Source: VYFG01 sp965204165
GTDB taxonomy: Bacteria > Pseudomonadota > Gammaproteobacteria > Arenicellales > Poriferihabitantaceae
Length of the DNA stretch: 64,000 bases
Direction: 5' to 3'
Assembly (NCBI GenBank): GCA_965204165.1
Contig: OZ241969.1
Span: 372,001 to 436,000, forward strand
Below the pieces are notes generated by a model, which saw only the letters and a list, made by a program, of their open reading frames with translations, was not told the origin of the DNA and ran no database searches. The first letter of the stretch is position 1. The number at the start of each line of letters is the position of its first letter. Positions 7,966-16,813 of the stretch are shown one piece after another. The position numbers were made by a program, and so were the translations under genes.

Positions 7966-8888
7966 ACTCTCACCTCGCCTTCATAGGGATCCCAGGTTTC
8001 GATCTCGTTTGGAAAAATACTCCGGATGGCAACTTCCTCGGATGCCAGGCCCACGAAATCGTCGCTTTCGTACAGGACCATTGGCTTTGCCGCCATGACA
8101 TCCTTGGCCATGCCAAGGGCGTCGCTGGTGGCCACGAGATAGGTGAAGACGCCGTCCAGTTCATCCACCGAACGGAGCATCGCGCTTTCCAGGTCGTCAC
8201 CGGAATCCATGCGGTCCGCCACATAGACCGCGATCAGCTCGGAGTCGCAGTTGGACATGAAGCGATGCCCCTTGCGTTCCATGGCGCGACGGTACGTCCA
8301 GTAGTTGGTGAGCTGGCCGTTGTGCACCACCGACACGTCGTTGAACGGATAGGCCCAGTAGGGATGGGCGGAGCGGATATCGACGTCGGACTCCGTGGCC
8401 ATCCGGGTATGGCCGATGGCGTGGGTGCCCTGGAAGCCGGTCAGCGAGTACTGGCCGGACACCTCGGCCGCATCGCCCAGGTCCTTGATGAGTTCAAGTC
8501 CCTTGCCGATGGAAAGGATCTCGGCGCCGTCGATGTCCTCGACGAAGTCCGCCAGCTTGCGCATGTCGCCGCTGTAACTGAACGTGTAGCGGTGGGCGTA
8601 CTCGGTGGACGTTTCCTCGGAGACGATTTTCGCGCCGAGCTTGTCCAGGCGGTCATTGACCTTGTTCTTGCGGTCGATGACCGCCTGGTGAATGTCGAAC
8701 CCGTGCTTCATGTCCTCCTGCTCGGCGACCTTGAAGCGCATCACGTATTGGTCCTCGGCAGGGACGCCGTAGAGCGCGAAGCCGGTGGAATCGGGACCGC
8801 GATGCTTCAACGACTGCAGCATCGCGGTCATTTCCGACCCGACATCGGCGTTCTTGCCCCGGTGTATGAGTCCAGCTATTCCGCACAT
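7953..8888 (-). CDS. glxB: Class II glutamine amidotransferase subunit (GlxB / MgsA type)
   Basis: 311-residue Ntn-hydrolase amidotransferase. The protein starts MCGIAGLIHRG, so Cys2 is the nucleophile after Met removal, as in PurF, GltB and GlmS. HRGPDSTGFALYG and HTRMATESDVDIRSAHPY are the family glutamine-binding motifs, and VVHNGQLTNYW carries the conserved Asn-Gly. It would hydrolyse glutamine, or a glutamyl amide such as gamma-glutamylmethylamide, and channel the amine to the GlxC/GlxD subunits. It sits between the glutamine-synthetase-like gene and glxC. Confidence 0.88.
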   Translation of the reverse strand: MCGIAGLIHRGKNADVGSEMTAMLQSLKHRGPDSTGFALYGVPAEDQYVMRFKVAEQEDMKHGFDIHQAVIDRKNKVNDRLDKLGAKIVSEETSTEYAHRYTFSYSGDMRKLADFVEDIDGAEILSIGKGLELIKDLGDAAEVSGQYSLTGFQGTHAIGHTRMATESDVDIRSAHPYWAYPFNDVSVVHNGQLTNYWTYRRAMERKGHRFMSNCDSELIAVYVADRMDSGDDLESAMLRSVDELDGVFTYLVATSDALGMAKDVMAAKPMVLYESDDFVGLASEEVAIRSIFPNEIETWDPYEGEVRVWQA

Positions 8889-8979
8889 GTGTGGTTTCCT
8901 CGAAGATTGTCAGGTTGAAAGGGTCCGGGCCGCCCCGCCGGATGCGCCGCATCCGAGGGGCAGACCGGGTACCCGCCCC

Positions 8980-10521
8980 TCAGGGCAGGCAGTCCATGTA
9001 GGTTTCGATGTCCCAGTTGGTCACGGTGTGATTGAACCTCTCCCACTCGTCGTTCTTGTAGTGGTGGTACACCTTGTACATCTCGTCCGGCATCGATGAG
9101 CGGATGACATCGTCCTTCGCCAGGCGGTCCAGCGCCTCGCCGAGATTCATCGGCAGCCGCTTGACCTGCTTGCCGGCCTCCATGGCTTCGTAGATGTTGC
9201 GTTCCTCGGGCTCACCCGGGTCGATGTTCCGGCTGATGCCGTCGTCGAAGGCCCTCAGCAGCGCCGCTCCCATGAGATACGGGTTCACCATGGAGTCCAC
9301 GGAGCGGTATTCGAAGCGCCCGGGCGCGGACACGCGTAGCGCGCAGGTTCGGTTCTGGTAGCCCCAGTCCGCGAACACGGGCGCCCAGAAACCGGTATCC
9401 CAGAGGCGGCGGTAGGAATTCACCGTGGAAGAGCCGATGGAGGTCAGGGCGCCGAGATGCTCGATCACGCCGCCGATGGACTGCAGGCCCACCGGACCCG
9501 GCTTAACGGGATCGATCTTCGGATCCGGCATGAAGTGGTTCTTGCCGTCCACCCGATAGGTGAACGCGCCCTCCATTCCCGGGAGGTCCTTGTGGTGCAG
9601 CCGGTTCACCACGTCCCTGCCGCCGGACCACAGGGACAGGTTGTGGTGGCAGCCGGAAGCGGACACGCCCATGAACGGCTTGGACATGAAGCAGGCATGG
9701 AGCCCCAGTTCCCGGGCCACCTGGGCGCAGACCTGGCGGTAGGTGGTCAGCCGGTCCGAGTTGCGCAGGACATCGTCGAACATGATGTTGAGCTCAAGCT
9801 GCCCCGGGGCGTCCTCGTGGTCGCCCTGGATCATGTCGAGACCCATGGCCTGGCTGTACTCGATGGCCTTGATGAACGCGGGACGCAGTTCCTCGAACTG
9901 GTCGATGTGGTAGCAGTTGGGCTTGGTGACCCCGCCGCTGATGTTGCCTTCCGCGTTCTTTTTCAGCCACATCATCTCCGGCTCGGTGCCGGCCCTTAAG
10001 TGCATGTTGTGCTTGGCCTGGAACTCGTCGTGGATGATGCGGAGGTTTCCGCGGCAGTCCGAAGTCAGGTGCCCGCCCGGATTGACCCGTTCCTCCCGGT
10101 TGCGGAAGCAGGTGCAGAACACCCGTGCCACCCGCTTGTCCCACGGGAGCTGGACGAAGGTCTCCGGATCCGGAATGCCCACAAGTTCGGATGCCTCCGG
10201 CCCGTAACCGATGTAGTTGCTGTGGCGGTCGATGAACAGGTTCGCCGTCGAGCCGTAGACGAGCTGGAAGCCGCGCTCGGCGGTGCGCTCCCAATGGTCC
10301 GCCGGTATGCCCTTGCCGACAATGCGGCCGGTGACAGAGATGAACTGGTAGTAGATATAGGTGATGCCGAGCTTGTTGATCTTCTGACGGACTTTCTTCA
10401 CCAGGTCCGCGCGCCCGGGAGCGTTGACGTGACGCTCAAGGTCGGTGGAAGTTTGCACACGGGTGGTTCTGCGCTTGGTGGTGGTTTTCTTCTTCGTGGA
10501 CTTCTTTTTGGTGGTGGCCAT
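8980..10521 (-). CDS. glnT: Glutamine-synthetase family enzyme (GlnT / gamma-glutamylmethylamide synthetase-like)
   Basis: 513-residue ATP-dependent ligase of the glutamine synthetase fold. After a 45-residue Lys/Thr/Arg-rich N-terminal tail the family fold begins. Visible parts are GTEPEMMWLKK (metal-binding Glu), GDHEDAPGQLELN, ASGCHHNLSLW (ATP/Glu-binding His region) and SAPGRFEYRSVDSMVNPYL. An SD (GGAGAAG) precedes the ATG by about five bases. The glx-type genes downstream suggest either an alternative ammonium-assimilation route or gamma-glutamylmethylamide synthesis for methylamine use. The basic tail is unusual for the family and may be a binding extension. Confidence 0.8.
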   Translation of the reverse strand: MATTKKKSTKKKTTTKRRTTRVQTSTDLERHVNAPGRADLVKKVRQKINKLGITYIYYQFISVTGRIVGKGIPADHWERTAERGFQLVYGSTANLFIDRHSNYIGYGPEASELVGIPDPETFVQLPWDKRVARVFCTCFRNREERVNPGGHLTSDCRGNLRIIHDEFQAKHNMHLRAGTEPEMMWLKKNAEGNISGGVTKPNCYHIDQFEELRPAFIKAIEYSQAMGLDMIQGDHEDAPGQLELNIMFDDVLRNSDRLTTYRQVCAQVARELGLHACFMSKPFMGVSASGCHHNLSLWSGGRDVVNRLHHKDLPGMEGAFTYRVDGKNHFMPDPKIDPVKPGPVGLQSIGGVIEHLGALTSIGSSTVNSYRRLWDTGFWAPVFADWGYQNRTCALRVSAPGRFEYRSVDSMVNPYLMGAALLRAFDDGISRNIDPGEPEERNIYEAMEAGKQVKRLPMNLGEALDRLAKDDVIRSSMPDEMYKVYHHYKNDEWERFNHTVTNWDIETYMDCLP

Positions 10522-10807
10522 AAAACTTCTCCATCTTTAAGGTGTAGGTCTAGTGTTTAACGAAACGCGATGATTTCACAATTCCGGTGTCGTATGTAAG
10601 ACAGTCAACTCCTCGTGACAGGCGAAAACCGAATGGTATATTTTTGGTCCAGAATGTCGGGAACCAATTTCCGACTCAGGACGACATGCAGGGCTGCCTA
10701 TCACTACGTGGATATATTTAGCCCAAATCCAGGGGGTTTGCAATACCTCATTAGATGATATATGATCTTTTTTGTAGACCATTATTGAACCGCCCGCCGA
10801 TTGGCCC

Positions 10808-11491
10808 ATGGAACAACCCCTTCAGGTCAGCACCGGTTCCGCCGGCGTTTTCAACCGCATCCGGGAATCCATCATTTCCGGTCAGTACGGTTACAACGAA
10901 CGCCTGCCTTCGGAGCGGGACCTGGCCGACCGCTTCAAGGCGGCCAGGGGCACCATCCGTACCGCTCTGGAACAGCTGGAACAGGCAAACCTGGTGCGGC
11001 GCAAGTTCGGCAGCGGCACGTTCGTTACCTATCGCGGTGATGCCGAACGGGAGGACATCGCGGAAGAGACCAGTCCGCTGGAACTGATCGAGACCCGCAT
11101 GGCCATCGAGCCCCATATCGTGCGGCTGGTCATCCTGAATGCGAGCAACCGGGACCTGAACCGGCTGGAGGAAGTGCTGAAGCTGGCCGAGGGGACGGAA
11201 AACGATCCCAACGCGTTTTCCATGGCCGACGAGGCCTTTCACATGACCCTGGCGAGCTGCTGCCAAAATCCGCTGCTGAAATGGATCTACCGGCTGATCA
11301 ATGACATCCGGTCACACAACCAGTGGAGCGCACGCAAGGATCACGTGCTGACGCCGGACCGCATCCGTTTCTACAACGAGGATCATTGGCGTCTCATGGT
11401 CGCCATCCGGCGGCGCGACCAGAACCACGCTGCGGATATCATCATTTCCCACCTCAAACAGGCCCACCGGGACCTTCTCGGACAGGATTGA
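10808..11491 (+). CDS. GntR-family transcriptional regulator, FadR subfamily (FCD domain)
   Basis: 227 residues. The N-terminal winged helix-turn-helix (residues ~12-75) shows the GntR hallmarks NERLPSERDLADRF and GTIRTALEQLEQANLV followed by GSGTFV. The C-terminal all-helical FCD effector domain has an early ETRMAIEP and the metal-binding residues expected of this class (Asp in MADEAFHMTL, later His in HWRLMVAI and SHLKQAHRDLL). It is divergent from the glutamine-synthetase/glx operon across a 286-base AT-rich intergenic region, so it most likely controls that operon (inference). No convincing operator could be fixed there by eye. The ATG has only a weak ribosome-binding site. Confidence 0.88.
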   Translation: MEQPLQVSTGSAGVFNRIRESIISGQYGYNERLPSERDLADRFKAARGTIRTALEQLEQANLVRRKFGSGTFVTYRGDAEREDIAEETSPLELIETRMAIEPHIVRLVILNASNRDLNRLEEVLKLAEGTENDPNAFSMADEAFHMTLASCCQNPLLKWIYRLINDIRSHNQWSARKDHVLTPDRIRFYNEDHWRLMVAIRRRDQNHAADIIISHLKQAHRDLLGQD

Positions 11492-11808
11492 CGGGGCTTC
11501 TTCCCCGGCATCCACCCTCCGCACCTTCGCAACCGCACGGTCCAGTTACTTTCTTACGGACTGCGGAGCCTGTCAGCTTTTCCCGGAATTCCTCCATCAG
11601 GATGGATCGGGGTAATTCGCTGCCGCAGTCAGCTACAACTGCAGGAGCAGCATCCAGGAAGATAATCCGGAAAGATTCCAACCGTGACGCCAACATGTCT
11701 TGTTACTATCCTAGAATTGGGACACCTGGTGGGTGTCGACCCGCACGACGGCGTGCGGGAATATGAACGAGAAATAGCACCGGTCGTACACCACGATGAC
11801 GCCCTCCT
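11492..11808. other. Intergenic region between convergent regulators, with two adjacent hairpins
   Basis: No convincing gene. Two back-to-back stem-loops stand out: GACACC (11721-11726) with GGTGTC (11732-11737), and CCCGCAC (11740-11746) with GTGCGGG (11753-11759). No T-run follows on either strand. They could help end transcription from the convergent GntR and LysR genes, or be a REP-like element. Confidence 0.4.
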
Positions 11809-12756
11809 CTAGGGCATGCAACTGACCAATCGCGGCGTTTCGCTCGCCAGGCCTACGAAAGCGTCAAGGCACTGATGGGCGACCGGCCGCAGGCGTCCAC
11901 GTTTGGTGAACCTGGCGAAACAGCCCCGGTCCAGTTCGACGAAGCTGTCGGAGACCATGACCAGCGCCCCCGAATCAATGTGGTGGTCGATGAAGTGGCG
12001 CCAGCCGAGCGCGAGGCCCTGCCCGGCGATGACCGCCTCAAGCAGGTAGACGTAGTCCTCGATACCGGTATACCGGGGCAGCGGCGCCGGATACCCGGCG
12101 GACTCGAACCAGTCATGCCAGGTCGCCCAGCTTGGCGCGGCCCGCGCAAGCCGGAGAAACGGCATCGAACTCCACTCCGCAACGGGACGGCCCAGGATCT
12201 GCGTGTGGGTTGCTGCGAAGCCGGGCGAGCAAACAGGCGTGATGGCCTCGTTGAAAACCGCCACCATGTCCTCGGATGCGTCGGAGTTCTTTTCGAAGAT
12301 GAGCATCAGGTCGACTTCGCTGTCGTCCATGCGGTCGAGCATGTCGTAGTCGAGCGTGAGGATGCGCAGGCAGATGTCCTCGCCGAGCGCCCGGCGCAGG
12401 GCTTCGAAGCGAGGCATCACGAACAGGTGCGAGGTCCCATGACCGCAGGCGACGACCACCCGCTGACCCTCCGGGATGCTCGAAGCCGTGATCACGCCCG
12501 CGGTGATGCGATCCAAACCGATGGCGACGGAGCGATGGAATATCTCTCCCGCCTGCGTGAGCCTGATGATACGGTTGTCGCGTTCGAACAGCCGGACCGA
12601 GAGCCGGCGCTCCAAGTCGGCAATGGTGCGGCTGACCGCCGGCTGCGTGGTGTGGCACTCCTCCGCGGCGGCGCTGAAGCTCAGGTGCCGGACGGCGCTC
12701 TCGAAAATGCGCAGGGCGCGCATCGAGGGCAGCGGAACATGGTAGGGAACAGACAC
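11809..12756 (-). CDS. LysR-family transcriptional regulator (GcvA-like)
   Basis: 315 residues. The N-terminal winged helix is typical of the GcvA group: PSMRALRIFESAVRHLSF, then AAAEECHTTQPAVSRTIADL and RRLSVRLFERDNRIIRLTQAG. A periplasmic-binding-protein-like effector domain follows (~95-300). The adjacent genes are the convergent GntR regulator and the upstream TbpB-like lipoprotein, which is co-directional, so its target is unclear. An inverted repeat ATCAAAG/CTTTGAT lies 16-43 bases upstream of the start and may be an autoregulatory site. Confidence 0.88.
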   Translation of the reverse strand: MSVPYHVPLPSMRALRIFESAVRHLSFSAAAEECHTTQPAVSRTIADLERRLSVRLFERDNRIIRLTQAGEIFHRSVAIGLDRITAGVITASSIPEGQRVVVACGHGTSHLFVMPRFEALRRALGEDICLRILTLDYDMLDRMDDSEVDLMLIFEKNSDASEDMVAVFNEAITPVCSPGFAATHTQILGRPVAEWSSMPFLRLARAAPSWATWHDWFESAGYPAPLPRYTGIEDYVYLLEAVIAGQGLALGWRHFIDHHIDSGALVMVSDSFVELDRGCFARFTKRGRLRPVAHQCLDAFVGLASETPRLVSCMP

Positions 12757-12771
12757 GGCAAACTACGGAGT

Positions 12772-12799
12772 ATCAAAGCGCCTGGGCGACGCCTTTGAT
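12772..12799. promoter_or_regulatory. Inverted repeat upstream of the LysR gene
   Basis: ATCAAAG (12772-12778) and CTTTGAT (12793-12799) form a perfect 7-bp inverted repeat with a 14-base spacer, just upstream of the LysR start. LysR regulators often bind dyads near their own promoters, so this is a candidate site only. Confidence 0.35.
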
Positions 12800-12971
12800 T
12801 TGAACCTGATAATCCCTTCGATCAGGCGTTCCAGTCTGGACGCAATCGCGAAACGAAACCCGGTGTCCGGGAAACCTTTCCTTCACCCGGATCAGCTTCT
12901 TGCGTTGATTGTTGGGTAAATACGTCATGTTCGTGAGTGGGTCAAAGGATCATGTTGTGCTGGGGTCATCG

Positions 12972-14066
12972 CTATGGCCGCTGTGCGCCGAAGGATCCGT
13001 CCAGTCTCGTGGTAATACGTCTCGCGGTAATACCACTGCCGATGATTTTGTCGATGGTCAGGTTCCTGAACCAGCCCGCGGCGCCGGTCGGAGCCTGCCC
13101 GGTCGGCCCGAGGAAATACCCTCCCCAATCGCAGCTGGCGTTGCCGCAATCCCTGTTGGCGAAGCTGCGACCCGAACTGTCGTAATCGGCGGAGAACGAC
13201 AATGGATCACTGAGGATGGATAATGGATTTTCTCCTTCAAGGAAAAGCCTCTCGGTGTCATTCATTCCGGTCATGCGTCCTTCTACCCGCCCATCAGTCC
13301 CGAAAGTCGCTGTCAGGCTGACCTGCGCTTCGAAAAACCCATGGGTCGTTGTCAGATCCGATATCTGGTATGCGCCCATGGCGTCGCCGGTGTAGGTCGC
13401 TTCCCCGACCAGACTCTTGACATCGCCGGCATAGGGCATGCTCCCGTAGTAGAACGGCTCGAAGCCATTGTCCAGGTCCATGTTGGTGAAGCTGTCACCC
13501 AAGCTGTCGTAGGATGTGGACGGGTTCCTGCTCCAGTACCCGTAGGCGATGTAGTCCTCGTCGTTGGGCTCAACAATGTCAATGTCCGTGATCACGCGGA
13601 AACGCTCGGTTGCGGTGGCTGCGTTTGCGTTCAGTTTCGTTGCCGTGCCAGTCCAATCACCACTGCCGGCACCGCCCCGGAAATGCTTGAACCCGTCGTC
13701 TGTCCAGGGGGTGCCGCCCTTATTGACCGAAAATGCGGCAAGACCGTCTTTGTGGGAGATACCGACCGTCACTCCACCGGCCGAGAGGCCGGGCCGTTTC
13801 GTCGAACTTGCCGGACCGGAACGCGGCCCGCCGGACGCGGCCGGTGCTCCCCCTCCCTGGCCGGGAGGCTGAATCGCTCCGTCAGGCTCCTGTTCATTCA
13901 TCGAGCCACCCCCGGGCATTTGCTGGGAGCCGTCGCCCGGCATCTCTTCCATCTGTTCCTTCTGTTCGCCGCTCCCGGGATTGTTTCCGCCTCCACCGCC
14001 GCATGCTGCCAACAGCAGTCCGAGAGCAGATACGATGACAGTTGTCGCTGGATTTATTGTTTTCAT
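12972..14066 (-). CDS. Outer-surface lipoprotein with TbpB-like C-terminal barrel
   Basis: 364-residue predicted lipoprotein. The signal peptide ends in a lipobox (LGLLLAAC), then comes a glycine run, as in neisserial transferrin-binding protein B and related surface lipoproteins. Residues ~25-95 are a low-complexity Gly/Pro/Gln/Ser linker. The C-terminal half has the TbpB-type pattern of alternating strands: GEATYTGDAMGAYQI, then FFEAQVSLTATFGTDGRVEG and a glycine-rich finish GSFGAQRP. Such proteins usually bind host or metal-carrier ligands on the cell surface, and some are exported by Slam proteins. No TonB receptor or Slam gene is adjacent, so the ligand is unknown. Confidence 0.65.
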   Translation of the reverse strand: MKTINPATTVIVSALGLLLAACGGGGGNNPGSGEQKEQMEEMPGDGSQQMPGGGSMNEQEPDGAIQPPGQGGGAPAASGGPRSGPASSTKRPGLSAGGVTVGISHKDGLAAFSVNKGGTPWTDDGFKHFRGGAGSGDWTGTATKLNANAATATERFRVITDIDIVEPNDEDYIAYGYWSRNPSTSYDSLGDSFTNMDLDNGFEPFYYGSMPYAGDVKSLVGEATYTGDAMGAYQISDLTTTHGFFEAQVSLTATFGTDGRVEGRMTGMNDTERLFLEGENPLSILSDPLSFSADYDSSGRSFANRDCGNASCDWGGYFLGPTGQAPTGAAGWFRNLTIDKIIGSGITARRITTRLDGSFGAQRP

Positions 14067-14417
14067 TTAGTTTCCGATGATGGTTGCGAAAATGGTTTGT
14101 GTCTGGAGTGGTCTTCGGGATCTCCCGGGGCTCCGCCCGATCACGGCTGGGGCTTCGTGCAGCACGCACGTTGGGTTCAGCGGGTCCCGGCATCTCCATC
14201 AGGAGATTGGGGTCTGTGGTCGCGATGAACATCAAACTGGAGATATTCTGAATCGCCGTGAGGCCGGCGCCAGTCGTCCGGCGCGAAAGCATTGTCTGCA
14301 CCCGAGCGGCATCTCAGACCATGACCTCCGACGTGAATTTAGTAAAACCAGCATGTTCCGCTCGGGTTTCGCTGGTTCCTGAAGGGTGAATCCCATCTGC
14401 CAATTCCTCTCTGGGGT
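14067..14417. other. Intergenic stretch, nothing recognised
   Basis: About 350 bases between the lipoprotein gene start and the creatinase stop. Short open frames exist on both strands, but none has a recognisable protein or a good ribosome-binding site. It should contain the lipoprotein promoter near its left end. Confidence 0.5.
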
Positions 14418-15632
14418 TCAGCGGATCACATTGTGCTGCGGCCCGAACGGGAAGTGCGTGATGTTTTCGGACCCGCCCTCGGTGACGATCAGGATATCGT
14501 GTTCCCGATAACCGCCCGCACCCTCCATGCCCTCGGGCAGGGTGATCATCGGTTCGATCGATACCACCATTCCCGGCTCGAGTACGGTTTCGATGTCCTC
14601 GCGCAACTCAAGCCCCGCCTCCCTGCCGTAGTAGTGCGAAAGGGAACCGAAGGAATGCCCGTAACCGAAGGTGCGATACTGCAACAGGCCGTAATGCAGG
14701 AACACTTCATTCAGCTCGGCGGCAATCTCGCAGCATCGTATCCCCGGACGTACCAGTTCCAGTCCCTTGCGATGTACTTCACAGTTGATTTCCCAGAGTT
14801 CCAGTTGGCGATCCGTCGCATGGTCAAAAAACAGGGTGCGCTCAAGTGCCTGGTAGTAGCCCGAAATCATCGAGAAGCAGTTTAGACTCAGGATGTCCCC
14901 TTTCTCGATGCGCCTGGTCGTTACCGGGTTATGCGCCCCGTCAGTGTTGATCCCGGACTGGAACCAGGTCCAGGTATCCATCAACTCGGTGTGCGGGTAG
15001 GTTATTGCGATCGCACGCACCATTGCACGGGTTGAATGCAGGGCCACTTCGTATTCAGGCACGCCCTCGGCAATGGCCTCCACACAGGCTGCACCACCGA
15101 TGTCCGAGATTCGTGCTCCCTGACGGATCAGCGCATGCTCTTCCGGAGACTTGATCATGCGCAGCTCCATCGTCGGTACGCCGATATCGACGAATTCGGC
15201 ATCCGGCAGAAATCCGGCCAGCTTTTCACGACGTTCCAGCGTCAGGTGATCAAATTCAATGTCGACCCGGACCTTGCCCTGGACAAGTTTTTTCAGCGCC
15301 CGGAAAAAGTTGTCCCGTTGCCAGTCGGTGTAGACGATGTTGTCCGCAAGACTCTGGCGCCAGGGTTGGCCGCCGTCGATATTGGCGCTGACCGTGGTAT
15401 GTCCATCATGCGTCACCACCAGACCGTATGGGCGGCCAAAAGAGCAATAGACGAAGTCGGCGTAATAGTTGATGTTGTGTATCGAAGTGAACAGCACCGC
15501 ATCCAGGTTTGCCTCTGCCATGTGGGCACGAAGCTTTGCCACCCTGTTGTCCATTTCCATGGCGGAAAACGTCGGCTTGTCCTTGACGCCATTCTCGAAG
15601 TTGATGGTTTGGGGTCTCTTTGTGTTGATCAT
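14418..15632 (-). CDS. Creatinase (creatine amidinohydrolase)
   Basis: 404 residues, the length of pseudomonad creatinase. It hydrolyses creatine to sarcosine and urea in the cytoplasm. It has the pita-bread fold of M24 peptidases, and the sequence follows creatinase closely: FTSIHNINYYADFVYCSFGR, SANIDGGQPWRQSL, YTDWQRDNFF, TWTWFQSGINTDGAHNPVTT, TFGYGHSFGSLSHYYGREAG and GYREHDIL. The catalytic His is the one in GAARISDIGG...-to-FGYGHSF region homologues (family knowledge); creatinase is metal-independent despite its M24 fold. Last gene of the creatinine operon, 62 bases after the ABC ATPase gene. Identification is strong. Confidence 0.95.
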   Translation of the reverse strand: MINTKRPQTINFENGVKDKPTFSAMEMDNRVAKLRAHMAEANLDAVLFTSIHNINYYADFVYCSFGRPYGLVVTHDGHTTVSANIDGGQPWRQSLADNIVYTDWQRDNFFRALKKLVQGKVRVDIEFDHLTLERREKLAGFLPDAEFVDIGVPTMELRMIKSPEEHALIRQGARISDIGGAACVEAIAEGVPEYEVALHSTRAMVRAIAITYPHTELMDTWTWFQSGINTDGAHNPVTTRRIEKGDILSLNCFSMISGYYQALERTLFFDHATDRQLELWEINCEVHRKGLELVRPGIRCCEIAAELNEVFLHYGLLQYRTFGYGHSFGSLSHYYGREAGLELREDIETVLEPGMVVSIEPMITLPEGMEGAGGYREHDILIVTEGGSENITHFPFGPQHNVIR

Positions 15633-15694
15633 GATTGTTTTCAGTCAGCTATCGGATAAGTGAAATTGCCATGGGCATAGCCGTATCATTCGCC

Positions 15695-16813
15695 TCACTT
15701 GTCAGCAGAGTCCGGCTTTGCCAGGCAGTAAACCGTGTCAGCATCCCAGTGCAGGTAAAGCTCCTTGCTGTGAGTCAGTTCCAGCGACTCGGTCTCGCGC
15801 TGTTGTTTCTGTACCCTGATTTCGTCTCCGCTTTCTGTTTCGAAGTACAGGGTCGCTACGGAACCGACGAATTCCTCGCCGATGAATGCTGCACGAAAAC
15901 AGTTGTCGGCCCAGTTCGGTTCGGCCGAAACTTCGACCAGGTCGGCGCCGATGACTAAATCCACCCGGGTTCCGGGACGAATTGAATTGTTGTTCCTGAA
16001 CAATGTCCTGATGCAGCCAAGGGCGGTATCGCACTCAAGCATCCCTGCTTCGTGTGACGATACGGTCGCTTCGATGATGTTGTTGGTTCCGACGAATTCG
16101 GCGACGAAGCGGTTGGCCGGGGCGCGATAGATTTCCCGCGGCGTACCGACCTGTTCGATGGAGCCCTCATTCATGATGACGATGCGGTCGGCCATTGCAA
16201 ACGCTTCCGACTGGCTGTGGGTCACGTAGACAAACGTGATGCCGAGTTCCTTCTGCAGCCTGATCAGCACCGTTTGCATTCGCACCACCAGGTTGGCGTC
16301 AAGCGCGCTCAGGGGTTCGTCAAGCAACAGTACAGGCGGTTCGGTGACCAGCGCCCGGGCCAGCGCCACACGCTGACGCTGGCCGCCCGACAATTGCCCT
16401 ATGTCACGCTCGGCGAACTGCCCGATCTCCAGGCGCTCCAACCATCTGTTCGCACGCTCGGCACGCTCCGCCTTGGGAAAGCCGCGCATTTTCAGGCCGA
16501 ATTCGACATTCTGCCGGACGTTCAGGAAAGGGAACAGCGCCAGGGACTGCCAGACCATCGGGGTCTCCCTTTCGTGGGGTCTGAACTCGTTGATGCGAAC
16601 ACCATTCAGGCGAATTTCGCCTTCACTCGGCGCTTCGAGCCCGGCCAACATACGTAGCGTCGTGGTCTTGCCGCAGCCGCTCGGACCCATGATTGCCAGG
16701 AATTCGCCAGACCTGATTTCCAGGTTTATGGGATTGACCGCCACCTGGTTGCCGAATCGCTTGGCAACGTTTTCCAGAACGAATTGCGAGTCGCCCATTT
16801 CCTCTGCGCTCAC
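15695..16813 (-). CDS. ABC transporter ATP-binding protein (PotA-like), probable creatinine/creatine importer
   Basis: 372-residue ATPase of the spermidine/putrescine/opine importer class. Walker A is GPSGCGKTT, the Q-loop region MVWQSLALFPFLNVRQN, the signature LSGGQRQRVALARAL, and Walker B LLLDEPLSALDA with a downstream switch His in VYVTHSQSEA. A C-terminal TOBE-like domain (~residues 240-360) follows. The GTG start at 16813 overlaps the permease stop by four bases (GTGA), so translation is coupled. Lying between creatininase and creatinase genes points to uptake of creatinine, creatine or a similar guanidino compound (inference). Confidence 0.9.
   Translation of the reverse strand: MSAEEMGDSQFVLENVAKRFGNQVAVNPINLEIRSGEFLAIMGPSGCGKTTTLRMLAGLEAPSEGEIRLNGVRINEFRPHERETPMVWQSLALFPFLNVRQNVEFGLKMRGFPKAERAERANRWLERLEIGQFAERDIGQLSGGQRQRVALARALVTEPPVLLLDEPLSALDANLVVRMQTVLIRLQKELGITFVYVTHSQSEAFAMADRIVIMNEGSIEQVGTPREIYRAPANRFVAEFVGTNNIIEATVSSHEAGMLECDTALGCIRTLFRNNNSIRPGTRVDLVIGADLVEVSAEPNWADNCFRAAFIGEEFVGSVATLYFETESGDEIRVQKQQRETESLELTHSKELYLHWDADTVYCLAKPDSADK

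Noticed and set aside
11740..11759. Hairpin as a rho-independent terminator
   Set aside because: The stem is perfect, but no T-run follows on either strand.
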